Shown one piece after another: positions 28,690 through 37,819 of a DNA stretch of 64,000 bases. Location: NCBI GenBank assembly GCA_020632925.1, contig JACKER010000029.1, positions 1 through 64,000 on the forward strand, in the 5' to 3' direction. The notes under the pieces are model-generated. The model was not told the DNA's origin, searched no databases, and saw nothing but the letters and a program-made list of their open reading frames with translations. The stretch is from Alphaproteobacteria bacterium (GTDB taxonomy: Bacteria; Myxococcota_A; UBA796; GCA-2862545). The translations under genes and the position numbers were made by a program. Each line of letters begins with the position of its first letter. Position 1 is the stretch's first letter.

Positions 28690-29480
28690 GAATCCCCGTA
28701 GCGTGTCAGCCGGGGTCGTCGCTCGCGCCAGGCCGCGTAGGCCCGATCCCAGCTCTCCGAGCGGACGGGCCGCCGATCGCGCTGGAAGTGCCCGCACCAG
28801 CGGCAGAGCAGGCGCAGCTGGTCCTCCATGGTGTCCGCCGGCCCCGGGAGCGCGGCCCGGCCCACGTCCAGCCCGACCACGCGGTCGATGCCCGCCGCCA
28901 CCGCGCACGGGTACCACCCGTAGGGACCGAGCCCGACCCCGCAGACCTCCGGGATCACGCAGCCGCTCGCGAAGTCCGCGCCCGCCCAGCGCGGATCGTC
29001 CATCGGGGCGGCGTTGAAGGCCTCGAAGGGCTGCTCCGGCCCCTCCTTCGCCGTGTTCTCGACCTCGATCCCGGGGGGAAGACGGGCGAGGACCGCCCGC
29101 GTGCGCTCGCCGTGGCCGTGGGTCACGAGCTCCAGCCGCACCTCCGGCACCGAGGCCCGGTAGCGGAGGAGCTCCGCGAGGATCGCGTCCAGCTCGGGGT
29201 GGAGCGTGGGCTCGCCCCCGAGGATGCGGACGCGCTCCCACCGCTGGCCAGCGCGCAGACTCTCGTCCACGAACCGACGCACCTGCGCGACGGTCATCTG
29301 CTCGCCCGTCGGAGCCTGCTCGCAGGAGCGGTTGCACTGGAAGCACCGCAGGTTGCAGGCCCAGGTGATGTCCAGCTCCACCAGCGTCCTGCTCCGGTGG
29401 TGGCGATGGCCCAGCACCGCCGTGACCCGGGGATCGACCCGCAGCCGCCGGGCCAACGCCCGCAAGCGATCGCGGACCAT
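28686..29480 (-). CDS. radical SAM protein with C-terminal cysteines
   Basis: 264 residues. The cluster motif CNLRCFQC (CxxxCxxC) follows LDITWA, and GGEPTLHPELD matches the SAM-binding GGE. A second group of cysteines (GCVIPEVCG, YPCAV, LCRWCGHF) in the C-terminal half suggests a SPASM-like or auxiliary cluster. Such proteins modify peptides or proteins, but no precursor peptide is visible next to it. The ATG has GGAGGG at a good distance. It is coupled to RNase Z downstream and divergent from nadE. A tRNA- or peptide-directed role cannot be decided from sequence alone. Confidence 0.85.
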   Translation of the reverse strand: MVRDRLRALARRLRVDPRVTAVLGHRHHRSRTLVELDITWACNLRCFQCNRSCEQAPTGEQMTVAQVRRFVDESLRAGQRWERVRILGGEPTLHPELDAILAELLRYRASVPEVRLELVTHGHGERTRAVLARLPPGIEVENTAKEGPEQPFEAFNAAPMDDPRWAGADFASGCVIPEVCGVGLGPYGWYPCAVAAGIDRVVGLDVGRAALPGPADTMEDQLRLLCRWCGHFQRDRRPVRSESWDRAYAAWRERRPRLTRYGDS

Positions 29481-29531
29481 CGACGCCCTCCGAGCGGCTA
29501 CTGTATGCAGCCGACAGCCCCGAGGCCCACC

Positions 29532-31592
29532 TTGTCCACGCCGCTCGCCGCCCACGTCGCCGCCGCCACCCTCAACCAGACCGTCGGCGACTGGGCGGGC
29601 AACACGCGCCGCATCCTGGCGGCCATCGCCGAGGCCCGGAGGCGCGGCGCAAAGCTCCTGGTCCTGCCGGAGATGTGCATCCCGGGGTACTCCCTCGGTG
29701 ATCGGCTCATGATGCGCGGCACGCTCGACCGCAGCCTGGCGGTGCTGCGCGACGTGCTCCCGTCGACCCGCGGGATGGTTGTGCTCGTCGGGCTGCCGCT
29801 GCGCCACCGCGACGTGCTGTACAACGTCGTCGCCGTCTGTGCCGACGGGAGGGTCGTGGGCGTGGTCCCGAAGGAGAACCTCGCGACCGGCGACGTCCAG
29901 TACGAGAATCGCTGGTTCAGCGGCTGGCCGCGCGGGCACGTGGAGGTCACGGACCTCGCGGGGCACCACGTCCCCATGGGGTCGCTGCTCTTCGACGCCG
30001 ACGGGATCGGCCGTTTCGGCGTGGAGATCTGCGAGGACGGCTGGAAGGGTATCCGCCCCGGATCCCTGCACGCGCTCGGCGGCGCGCACATCGTCGCGAA
30101 CCCGTCCGCCAGCTGGTTCACGCTCGGCAAGCACCGCGTCCGCCGGCACATGGTCGAGCAGATCAGCCGCGAGGACCACGTGGTGTACCTGTACACCTCG
30201 CTGCTCGGCTGCGACGCGACCCGCCTGATCTTCGACGGCAGCGTGTTCGTCGCCCAGGACGGCGGGATCCTCGCCGAGGGCCGGCGCTTCGTGTTCGACG
30301 AGGAGATGGAGCTGATCGATCGCGTGATCGACCTCGGTGGCCTCGAGCGCGCCCGCATGGAGGAGGGCAGCTGGCGGCAGCAGGTCGAGTCGCTGCAGCG
30401 CGGCGAGCTCGGCGAGGTGCCCCAGGTCGTGCGCGTCGAGGGTGACTTCGGGACGGATCGGCCGCCCCCCGCGGTCGAGCCCTACTGGCTGGCGGGCACG
30501 GAGACCGGCCCGGCGGACCCGTCGCTGCAGCACCTGTACGAGCGGGGCCTGCTCCCGAAGGAGCCGACGGAGCGCGATCTGCCGCACCTCGAGCTCGAGC
30601 TGGCGCTCGCGATGGGCCTGCGGGAGTACCGCAAGAAGTGTGGCATCCCGGGGTTCGCGCTGGCGCTCTCGGGCGGGCGCGACTCGACGATGGTGGGGCT
30701 GCTCGTCGCTCGCGCGATCGCGTACGACCACCCCGAGCTGAAGGGAGACGCGCTCAAGGCGGCCGTCCGCGGCTGCTTCACGACGGCGTACATGGCGACC
30801 GAGAACTCGGGCGACCAGACGCGCGAAGCGGCCCGGCGTTTCTCGGAGGAGATCGGCGCGGAGCACCTCGAGGCCAACATCCAGGCCGCGGTCGACACCC
30901 ACGTCGCGATCGCCGACGCGATGATGGGGATCTCGCTCGGCTGGGGGAACGCGAAGCACGACGTCCCGCTGCAGAACGTCCAGGCGCGCCTCCGCGGCTC
31001 GCTGATCTGGATGGTCGCGAACCTGCGCGGGTACCTCCTGCTCGCGACCTCCAACAAGAGCGAGGCCGCGGTGGGGTACGCCACGATGGACGGCGACACC
31101 TCGGGCGGCCTGTCGCCGATCGCGGACGTGCCGAAGTCGCTGATCGGCGTGTGGCTGGACTGGGCCGAGCGATTCCACGGCCTGAGCTCGCTCGGGCTCG
31201 TGACGCGGGTGCCGGCCACCGCCGAGCTGCGGCCCCCGGACCGCAAGCAGACCGACGAGGACGACCTGATGCCGTTCTTCGTCCTCGATCAGCTCATGTT
31301 CCACTTCGTGCAGCGCGGTCAGGACCCGGTGGAGATGTTCCGTACGCTCTGGCCGGCCCTGTCCGAGCGCTACGAGGGCGACCCGCGGCGCTTCGCCACG
31401 CACATCCGCAAGTTCGTCCGCATGTTCTGCGCGGCGCAGTGGAAGCGGGAGCGCTTCGCGATCAGCTTCCGCGTCGCGGCCTTCGATCTGGACCCCAAGA
31501 CCGGCTTCCGCTTCCCGCCGGTCCAGAGCCCGTTCACGGAGGAGCTCGCCGAGCTCGATCGGTACGTCGCGGAGCTGGTGTCCGGCGGATGA
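29532..31592 (+). CDS. nadE: glutamine-dependent NAD+ synthetase
   Basis: 686 residues. Forms NAD+ from deamido-NAD+, with ammonia channelled from glutamine. The N-terminal nitrilase-type domain shows the Glu/Lys/Cys triad (LPEMCIPGY, VPKENLAT, VEICEDGW near residues 47, 114, 166). The C-terminal synthetase has the SGGRDSTM P-loop near 379 and TSNKSEAAVGY. Length fits the family. The TTG at 29532 is preferred because GAGG precedes it by 6 nt and LSTPLAAHVA matches the family start; ATG 29505 in the same frame is the alternative. Its stop overlaps the ABC ATPase start (ATGA), an unusual coupling. Confidence 0.93.
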   Translation: MSTPLAAHVAAATLNQTVGDWAGNTRRILAAIAEARRRGAKLLVLPEMCIPGYSLGDRLMMRGTLDRSLAVLRDVLPSTRGMVVLVGLPLRHRDVLYNVVAVCADGRVVGVVPKENLATGDVQYENRWFSGWPRGHVEVTDLAGHHVPMGSLLFDADGIGRFGVEICEDGWKGIRPGSLHALGGAHIVANPSASWFTLGKHRVRRHMVEQISREDHVVYLYTSLLGCDATRLIFDGSVFVAQDGGILAEGRRFVFDEEMELIDRVIDLGGLERARMEEGSWRQQVESLQRGELGEVPQVVRVEGDFGTDRPPPAVEPYWLAGTETGPADPSLQHLYERGLLPKEPTERDLPHLELELALAMGLREYRKKCGIPGFALALSGGRDSTMVGLLVARAIAYDHPELKGDALKAAVRGCFTTAYMATENSGDQTREAARRFSEEIGAEHLEANIQAAVDTHVAIADAMMGISLGWGNAKHDVPLQNVQARLRGSLIWMVANLRGYLLLATSNKSEAAVGYATMDGDTSGGLSPIADVPKSLIGVWLDWAERFHGLSSLGLVTRVPATAELRPPDRKQTDEDDLMPFFVLDQLMFHFVQRGQDPVEMFRTLWPALSERYEGDPRRFATHIRKFVRMFCAAQWKRERFAISFRVAAFDLDPKTGFRFPPVQSPFTEELAELDRYVAELVSGG

Positions 31593-32299
31593 GCCTGCTC
31601 GAAGCGCGCGGCCTCGGGCGCCGCTTCGGCGCGGTCAGCTGTCTGGCGGGGGTGGACCTCGATCTGGAAGCCGGCGAGGTGCTCGGGCTGATCGGGCCGA
31701 ACGGCGGTGGCAAGTCGACGCTGCTGCTGCTGCTCGCGGGCCTGGTCCGACCGACCGAGGGGACGGTGACGATCGGCGGGATCCCGGCGCACGAGCTGGC
31801 GACCCGCGCGACGGGCACCGTCGGTCTGATCACTGCCGAAGCAGGGCTCTACCCGCTCCTCACCGGCCGGGAGAACCTGGCCTTCTTCGGGGGCCTGCTC
31901 GGACTGGAGGCCACGGAGGTGGATCGGCGCGCCGAGCCGCTGCTGCGCGAGCTCGAGATCGCGGGCGAGCTCGACCGGCCGTCCGCCTCCTACTCGAGCG
32001 GGATGCGTCAGAAGGTGAGCTTGATCCGCGCGCTGCTCCTCGACCCGCGGGTGCTCCTGCTCGACGAGCCCACCAGCCACCTCGATCCGGTCAGCGCCCA
32101 CACCCTCCACGTCGCGATCCGGCGCCGCGCGGACGCAGGCGTGGCCGTGGTGATCGCGACCCACGACCTCCACGCCGCCGAGCACATCTGTGATCGCGTG
32201 GCCTTCGTCGACGGCGGGATCCGACGGACCGAGGCCATGAGCGGCCCGCGGGGGGTGCCGCCGCAGGGCCCCCTGCTCGACCTGTGGCGGTCGGCATGA
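31589..32299 (+). CDS. ABC transporter ATPase (NatA/CcmA type)
   Basis: 236 residues. Walker A GPNGGGKST, signature YSSGMRQKVS (SxGM variant usual in NatA/GldA-type exporters), Walker B LLLDEPTS and switch His in ATHD. Couples to nadE upstream and to a membrane partner downstream through ATGA overlaps. Substrate unknown; a two-gene exporter with no periplasmic binding protein. Confidence 0.92.
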   Translation: MSLLEARGLGRRFGAVSCLAGVDLDLEAGEVLGLIGPNGGGKSTLLLLLAGLVRPTEGTVTIGGIPAHELATRATGTVGLITAEAGLYPLLTGRENLAFFGGLLGLEATEVDRRAEPLLRELEIAGELDRPSASYSSGMRQKVSLIRALLLDPRVLLLDEPTSHLDPVSAHTLHVAIRRRADAGVAVVIATHDLHAAEHICDRVAFVDGGIRRTEAMSGPRGVPPQGPLLDLWRSA

Positions 32300-33060
32300 G
32301 CGGCGTCTGGCACGTCGCGCGGCGCGAGATCCTCGAGCAGCGCCGCCAACCCGCGATGCTGGCGGTGGTGACCAGCCTGTACGTGATCGTCGCCGGGTCC
32401 GCGGTCACCGCGGTCGCTGCCCTGGCCACGATCGAGGCGACGCCGGTGGCCTTCCAGATGGTCGAGCAGCTGCTCCCGGGGACCACCCCGAGCTCGCTCG
32501 TGCACACGACGCTGTCGCTGCAGACCTTCCTCGGGTTCACGCAGTACCTCGGCATCTCCGCCGTCGCGTGCGGGCACGCCGTCCTCCACGACCGGCAGTG
32601 CGGGACCTTCACCTTCCTGCTGATGGCGCCGATCCGCAGGTCCGCGCTGCTCGCCGGCAAGGTGCTCGGGGCCGTCGCCCTGCCGACCGCCGGCTACGTG
32701 GTCGTCAACCTGTCGGCCGGCCTGATCGAGCTCGCCATGCCGATCGCCCAGGACGCCCACCACTGGCTGCCGACCTCCCTGGGGTGGTGGGTGGCGTTGC
32801 TCGCGGGAGGGCCGAGCTGGTCGCTGTGGGTGGGGGCGATCTGCGCCTCGATCTCCAGTCTCGCGCGCGACGTCCGGACGGCGCAGCAGGCCACCTGGTT
32901 CGTCGTGTTCTTTGCGTCGCTCGCCGCTGGCGGTATGTTGACGTGGTCCATCGACGCGGGCCTCATGGAGCAGATGGCAGTGGTGCTCCTGGCCGTCACC
33001 GGTGCCGCCACCGCTCTCTCCGCCGGCGCCGCGCTCCTCTCGCGGGACGTCGGCCGTTAG
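32296..33060 (+). CDS. ABC transporter membrane protein
   Basis: 254 residues with six hydrophobic segments. It matches ABC-2 or CcmB-type permeases (VARREILEQRRQPAMLAVVTS start, GTFTFLLMAPIRRSALLAGK in the first loop). The ATG overlaps the ATPase stop. The TAG stop is also part of a possible promoter for the sulfatase gene. Completes a nadE-ATPase-permease operon. Confidence 0.85.
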   Translation: MSGVWHVARREILEQRRQPAMLAVVTSLYVIVAGSAVTAVAALATIEATPVAFQMVEQLLPGTTPSSLVHTTLSLQTFLGFTQYLGISAVACGHAVLHDRQCGTFTFLLMAPIRRSALLAGKVLGAVALPTAGYVVVNLSAGLIELAMPIAQDAHHWLPTSLGWWVALLAGGPSWSLWVGAICASISSLARDVRTAQQATWFVVFFASLAAGGMLTWSIDAGLMEQMAVVLLAVTGAATALSAGAALLSRDVGR

Positions 33061-33063
33061 AAT
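33058..33063 (+). promoter_or_regulatory. -10-like hexamer TAGAAT
   Basis: Starts with the permease's TAG stop and ends 25 nt before the ATG at 33089, which has an AGGAGG site. Confidence 0.35.
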
Positions 33064-33088
33064 CGAGCTCTGCCTGGCAGGAGGATCC

Positions 33089-34882
33089 ATGTTCCTGACG
33101 GTGACCGACATCGCCCCCTCCGTGGAGATGCGCGCGCGCGTGACGGGGCTCGGTCCGGGTTCGGCCGTCCGGCTCTATGGTGGTGTCCCCGGCGGCCCGA
33201 CGTGCTCGACGGTCCTGGCCAACGTGTGCCTCGACATGAACACGCCGCGCCTGCTCGCTGCGGGCACGGCCGACGCCTTCGGGCGGGCGACCCTGGTGGT
33301 GACCCTGCCGTCCACGGTCACGATCGGCGAGGACTTCGTCTTCCAGGCGGTGAACCGCACCGCGCCGAACGTCTGGGCGCCCAGCAACCCGATCCACCGG
33401 GTCGCGGCGATGGTGGGCCCGGCGGCGCCTCCGGGCGGCAACGTGCTCGTGATCATGCTCGACGACGTGGGTGTGGACTCGATCTCCGCCTACGGTCCCG
33501 AGGGTGGCGGCCACACGCCCCGCATCGACGCCCTGGCGGATGGTGGCGTGAGGTTCGACAACGCCTGGGCGATGCCGATCTGCGCCCCGACGCGCGCGGC
33601 CATGGTGACCGGCCGGTACCCGCGCCGCACCGGCTACGGCAGCAACGTCATCCCGCCGGACGGGCTGAACGAGCTCCATACCGACCAGATCACCATCGGC
33701 GAGATCGCGCACATCACGCCCTGGTTCGAGTACGAGACGGCGCTCATCGGGAAGTGGCACCTCTCGACGGAGAGCAGCCCCTCGGGCCTGCTGGGCCCGA
33801 AGTACCAGGGCTTCGACGTGTTCTACGGCACGAGCGGCAACATCGACCGCAAGTTCTGGATCGGCCCGAACCCACCGTTGGACGCCGGGTATTACCACTG
33901 GCAGCGCATCGCGAACAGCATGCGCCTCACGGAGGAGACCACCTACGCCACGACGAAGTCCACCGATGACGCGCTGGCCGTGATCGGTGGGATGTCGGAG
34001 CCGTGGGTGACGGTGGTGTCGTACAACGCCTCGCACTCACCGTGGCAGCCGCCCCCGCCGGCGCTGCACACGCGCGGTCCGCTGGACGTGACGAGCCCGG
34101 TGCCCGAGCTGCACCGCGCGATGACCGAGGCGATGGACACCGAGATCGGGCGCCTCCTCGACAACCTCCCGGCTGGCCAACTCGATCGGACCACGGTCAT
34201 CCTCTTCGGCGACAACGGCACGAAGCAGGAGGCCATCCTGCCGCCGTACAACCCGAACCGCGGCAAGCGCGAGGTCTACGACGGCGGTGTCCGCGTGCCC
34301 TTCGTGGTCTCGGGTCCCAGCGTCTCGCAGCCCGGCTCGGCCTCCGCGTCGCTCGTGAGCGTGACCGACATCTTCGCGACGGTGGCGGCCATCACCGGCG
34401 CACCGACGGCCGACCTGCGCAGCCCGCTCGACGCCCAGGCCCCGCTCGAGATCGACGGCATCAGCCTGTTGCCCGTGCTCGCGAACCCCACCACCCCCGT
34501 GCACGACGTTCTGTACACCGAGCGCTTCGCGCCAGGGGGCGACGCACCCACGGTCTACGACCGCCGCGCCGTCCGCGACGATCGGTACAAGCTGGTCTAC
34601 GACGCGATCGACGACCGGGAACAGTTCTTCGAGTACGTCCCGGGTGCCATCGATGAGGGCCCCGATCTGATCGCGTGCGGGATGATGACGCCGGTGCACC
34701 AGGCCGCGAAGGCGATCCTGCGCGCACGGATGGACGCGATGGTCCTCGGGATGCCGATGGACACGTCGCCCTACGTCGACGATCTCGACAACTGGCAGCT
34801 CGGGGAGCAGCTCTACGACGAGAGCTGCCCCGTGCCGGCCGCGCCCGACAGCGGGACGACGGGAGACACCGCCATCCCGTGA
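33089..34882 (+). CDS. sulfatase (formylglycine-dependent arylsulfatase family)
   Basis: 597 residues. An N-terminal beta domain of about 120 residues (FLTVTDIAPSVEMRARVTG...SNPIHRVAA) precedes the sulfatase domain. The latter begins with VIMLDDVGVD, giving metal ligands, and the CAPTR motif at about residue 165 is where Cys should be converted to formylglycine. GKWHLS supplies a further active-site block. The C-terminus is a Thr/Gly/Asp linker (DSGTTGDTAIP). No signal peptide is visible, which is odd for this architecture; an export signal may be missing or the true start may lie elsewhere. Strong AGGAGG before the ATG supports this start. No maturase is nearby. Confidence 0.88.
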   Translation: MFLTVTDIAPSVEMRARVTGLGPGSAVRLYGGVPGGPTCSTVLANVCLDMNTPRLLAAGTADAFGRATLVVTLPSTVTIGEDFVFQAVNRTAPNVWAPSNPIHRVAAMVGPAAPPGGNVLVIMLDDVGVDSISAYGPEGGGHTPRIDALADGGVRFDNAWAMPICAPTRAAMVTGRYPRRTGYGSNVIPPDGLNELHTDQITIGEIAHITPWFEYETALIGKWHLSTESSPSGLLGPKYQGFDVFYGTSGNIDRKFWIGPNPPLDAGYYHWQRIANSMRLTEETTYATTKSTDDALAVIGGMSEPWVTVVSYNASHSPWQPPPPALHTRGPLDVTSPVPELHRAMTEAMDTEIGRLLDNLPAGQLDRTTVILFGDNGTKQEAILPPYNPNRGKREVYDGGVRVPFVVSGPSVSQPGSASASLVSVTDIFATVAAITGAPTADLRSPLDAQAPLEIDGISLLPVLANPTTPVHDVLYTERFAPGGDAPTVYDRRAVRDDRYKLVYDAIDDREQFFEYVPGAIDEGPDLIACGMMTPVHQAAKAILRARMDAMVLGMPMDTSPYVDDLDNWQLGEQLYDESCPVPAAPDSGTTGDTAIP

Positions 34883-34889
34883 CCTGCCG

Positions 34890-35636
34890 TCAGCCCGGCG
34901 AGGTCGCCTTCGGCAGGTGACCCTCGGACAGGGGGGCGTCGTCGCGCTCGGGCAGGGTCGGGTCGCAGAACTCGACGTACCAGCCCTTCACGAGCTTCTC
35001 GTCCTCGTTCAGCATCTCGGAGAAGTCCGGCAGGTCGGCGTTGCCCTGGCGCTCGTGCACCACGGGCTGGGCCTGGCCCGAGCGGATGCAGTGCGAGAAC
35101 TTGCCCTGGCGCGCATCGCTCGAGAGCGACGCGAGCACCGCTTCCCGACAGTTGCCCATCTTCTTCCGGTTGCCCTTCTCGCAGATCTCGAGCTGGGCAT
35201 CGTTGAGGAAGGCCTGCCAGCGGTTCGCGAGCGCGTCCTCGCGTGCCACGTCGCGCTCGTTGGTGCGCACCGCGAGGTCCTGCTGGGTCTGCTTCAGGTC
35301 GGTGAGCAGCCGCTGCTTCTCGACCTCGGCCTGGGCCAGCGCCTCCTTCGTCGTCGCGAGCTCGGCCTTGAGGCGCTCGAGCTCGGCGCGCTGGGCCTTG
35401 CCGGCCTCGGCGCCGCGCGCGATCCGCTCCTCGAGCTCCCGGACCTGGCCTTCCTTCTCCGCGGCCGTGCGCTCGAGCTGGGCGACCTTGGTCTGCGCCA
35501 TCCCGAGCTCGTCCTTCGTCTCAGCGAGCTCGGGCGCGCAGAGGGCCTGGAGCTCGTCCGGCGTCGGATCGCGCAGGACCTCTCGGATCTCCGGTTCCGT
35601 CTCGCAACCCACGAGCATGGCGAGCAGCAGGGTCAT
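34890..35636 (-). CDS. lipoprotein with long coiled coil
   Basis: 248 residues. Leader with lipobox (LLAMLVGCET), then about 110 residues of heptad-like Glu/Leu/Ala/Lys sequence (coiled coil, about 35-145), then a C-terminal domain with four cysteines (ICEKGNRKKMGNC, SHCIRSG, EFCDP). GGAGG precedes the ATG. Located between a sulfatase and an M13 peptidase gene. Likely an outer-membrane lipoprotein spacer or adaptor; function unknown. Confidence 0.7.
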   Translation of the reverse strand: MTLLLAMLVGCETEPEIREVLRDPTPDELQALCAPELAETKDELGMAQTKVAQLERTAAEKEGQVRELEERIARGAEAGKAQRAELERLKAELATTKEALAQAEVEKQRLLTDLKQTQQDLAVRTNERDVAREDALANRWQAFLNDAQLEICEKGNRKKMGNCREAVLASLSSDARQGKFSHCIRSGQAQPVVHERQGNADLPDFSEMLNEDEKLVKGWYVEFCDPTLPERDDAPLSEGHLPKATSPG

Positions 35637-35653
35637 GGGACCTCCAGCCGCGC

Positions 35654-35659
35654 ACTGTA
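35654..35659 (-). promoter_or_regulatory. -10-like hexamer TACAGT
   Basis: 17 nt before the coiled-coil lipoprotein start. Confidence 0.3.
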
Positions 35660-35695
35660 CGTCATGGGCGGGCGCACGTCACCTCGCCGGTACCG

Positions 35696-37753
35696 CTACC
35701 AGACCTCGCAGGTCGACGCCGGGTGCAGCGGGCGCCCCTCCTCGCACGAGAAGGTCTCGTGGAACTCGGGGAGGTTGGACAAGGGACCGTTCACGCGGAA
35801 ACGCGGCGCCGAATGCGGATCGGTCTTCGCCCGCACCTTCATGTGCTCCTCGGACGCGATCTGACACCAGGACTGCGCGAAGGACACCCAGAACGTCTGC
35901 TCGTTGGACAGCCCGGGCAACACCTCGGGCTCGGCGCCGTTCTCCTCGACCCACTTCCGGTAGGCGCGGAACGCGGTGCGCGAGCCGCCGAGATCGGCGA
36001 TGTTCTCGCCGAGGGTGAGCTTGCCGTTCAGGTTCACGCCGGGGAGCACCTCGTAGGCGTCGTACTGCTTCTCGACGCAGGAGGTGGCCTCCTCGAAGCG
36101 GGTGACGGCGTCAGGCGCCCACCAGTCGGTCATGCGGCCGCTGCCGTCGAACTTCCGACCCTCGTCGTCGAAGCCGTGCGAGATCTCGTGGCCCATCACG
36201 AGGCCCATGGCGCCGAAGTTCACGGCACGGGGGAACGAGGACGAGAAGAACGGCGGCTGGAGGATGCCCGCCGGGAACACGATCTCGTTCTGGGAAGGGT
36301 TGTAGTAGGCGTTCACCGTCGGCGCGGTCATGAACCAGGTGTCGGGATCGACCGGCTTCTCGGCCTTGCTCCACCACCAGTCGTGCGTCGCGGCGGCCGC
36401 CTTGCGCTGGTTGCCGAAGTGATCGGTGGCGGACAGCTCGAAGTCGTACTTCCGGAACTCGTTCGGGTACCCGATCTTGTTCGTGATGGCGCGCACCTTC
36501 TCGATCGCGCGGGCGCGGGTGTCGTCGTCCATCCAGGACAGCGAGGGCAGACCGGCCTCGAAGGAGCCCTCGATGCGCTGGATCATGTCGAGCGCGATGT
36601 CCTTGCTGTCGCCCGCGAAGGCCGCATCGATGTACGCCTGCGAGAGCAGGTCGCCGATCGCGCCATCCGCCTTGTCGACGCAGCGCTTCCAGCGCTCCTC
36701 CTGCTCCTGCTGCCCGAAGAGCGTCCGGCCATAGAAGTCGAACTGCGCGTCCTCGAAGCTCGAGGCCAGGTCGCTCGCGGCGTGCGACAGGACGCGGAAC
36801 TTCACGTAGGAGCGGAGGACGGCGAGGTCCGTCCCGTCCACGATCCCCGGCAGCGCCTCGAAGAACGAGGGCGTCATCACGTTGATCTGCGTCAGGTCGG
36901 GCTGCCCCGCGTTCTTCAGGTAGGCCGCCCAGTCCAGGCCCGGGGTCGCCTTCTGCAGCCCGTCGCGATCGAGCTTGTTGTACGTCGCGGTCGCGTCACC
37001 GAGCCTCTCGGCCTCCCAGGAGACCTCCGCCAGCTTCGTCTCGAAGGCCAGGATGTCCGCCGCCTGCTTCTTCGCGGAGGCCTCCTCCACACCCGCCAGG
37101 ACCAGCATCTTCTCGATGTAGGCCACGTACGCGTCGCGGACCTCCTGGGTGGCCTCGTCGAGGTAGTAGCTGCGCTCGGGCAGGCCCGTGCCTCCCTGGA
37201 CCAGGTGCACGATCGCGAGCCCGGGGTTCTTCTGGTCCGCGTCGATCCACACGTCGAAGAGCACGTCGTCGCCGCCGGCCGACAGCTTGCCCAGCAGGGC
37301 CATCAGGTCCTTCTTGCTCTTCAACCCGTCGACGACCTTCCAGTCCTCCGCGATCGGCTGCATGCCGGCGGCGTCGATGGCGGCCGTGTCGTTGCACGCC
37401 TTCCAGAACGCCGCGAGCTTCTCCTGGTCGGGGTCCGCGGGCGCGGCCGCCACCTTCTCGAGGACCTCGCGGAGCAGGACCTGGTTGCGCTCCTGGATGG
37501 TCGAGAAGCCACGCCCGTAGGCGGACTTGTCGGCGGGCAGCTGGTTCGACGCCATCCAGCCACCGCAGGCGTACTGGTAGAAGTCGTCGCAGGGATCGGC
37601 CTGCCGGTCCATCGCGTCCCACATCTCGCGCTGGAAGGTGCCCTCCGCGGGCGGCGCGGGAGGCGTGGCGGCCTCCGGGGGCGCCTTGGCCCCGCCGGAG
37701 CAGGACGCGAGCAGGGTGGCGACGACGACGGTGCGAGCGGTGTGGTGCAGCAT
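35696..37753 (-). CDS. M13 family zinc metallopeptidase (neprilysin/PepO-like)
   Basis: 685 residues. A lipoprotein leader (TLLASCSGG) then an N-terminal helical domain (residues about 40-470) typical of neprilysin-like peptidases. The zinc motif HEISH (in GHEISHGFDDEG) lies near residue 522, and the third ligand Glu in ENIADLGG follows. The protein ends in the family's conserved CEVW (CxxW). The length matches the family. Probably degrades peptides in the periplasm or at the cell surface. Confidence 0.93.
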   Translation of the reverse strand: MLHHTARTVVVATLLASCSGGAKAPPEAATPPAPPAEGTFQREMWDAMDRQADPCDDFYQYACGGWMASNQLPADKSAYGRGFSTIQERNQVLLREVLEKVAAAPADPDQEKLAAFWKACNDTAAIDAAGMQPIAEDWKVVDGLKSKKDLMALLGKLSAGGDDVLFDVWIDADQKNPGLAIVHLVQGGTGLPERSYYLDEATQEVRDAYVAYIEKMLVLAGVEEASAKKQAADILAFETKLAEVSWEAERLGDATATYNKLDRDGLQKATPGLDWAAYLKNAGQPDLTQINVMTPSFFEALPGIVDGTDLAVLRSYVKFRVLSHAASDLASSFEDAQFDFYGRTLFGQQEQEERWKRCVDKADGAIGDLLSQAYIDAAFAGDSKDIALDMIQRIEGSFEAGLPSLSWMDDDTRARAIEKVRAITNKIGYPNEFRKYDFELSATDHFGNQRKAAAATHDWWWSKAEKPVDPDTWFMTAPTVNAYYNPSQNEIVFPAGILQPPFFSSSFPRAVNFGAMGLVMGHEISHGFDDEGRKFDGSGRMTDWWAPDAVTRFEEATSCVEKQYDAYEVLPGVNLNGKLTLGENIADLGGSRTAFRAYRKWVEENGAEPEVLPGLSNEQTFWVSFAQSWCQIASEEHMKVRAKTDPHSAPRFRVNGPLSNLPEFHETFSCEEGRPLHPASTCEVW

Positions 37754-37819
37754 GGCGCGCCGGTTAACACACCCCGTCCGCGACCAGCCCAGCGCCTGAG
37801 ACGGAAAATGATGGACCCC

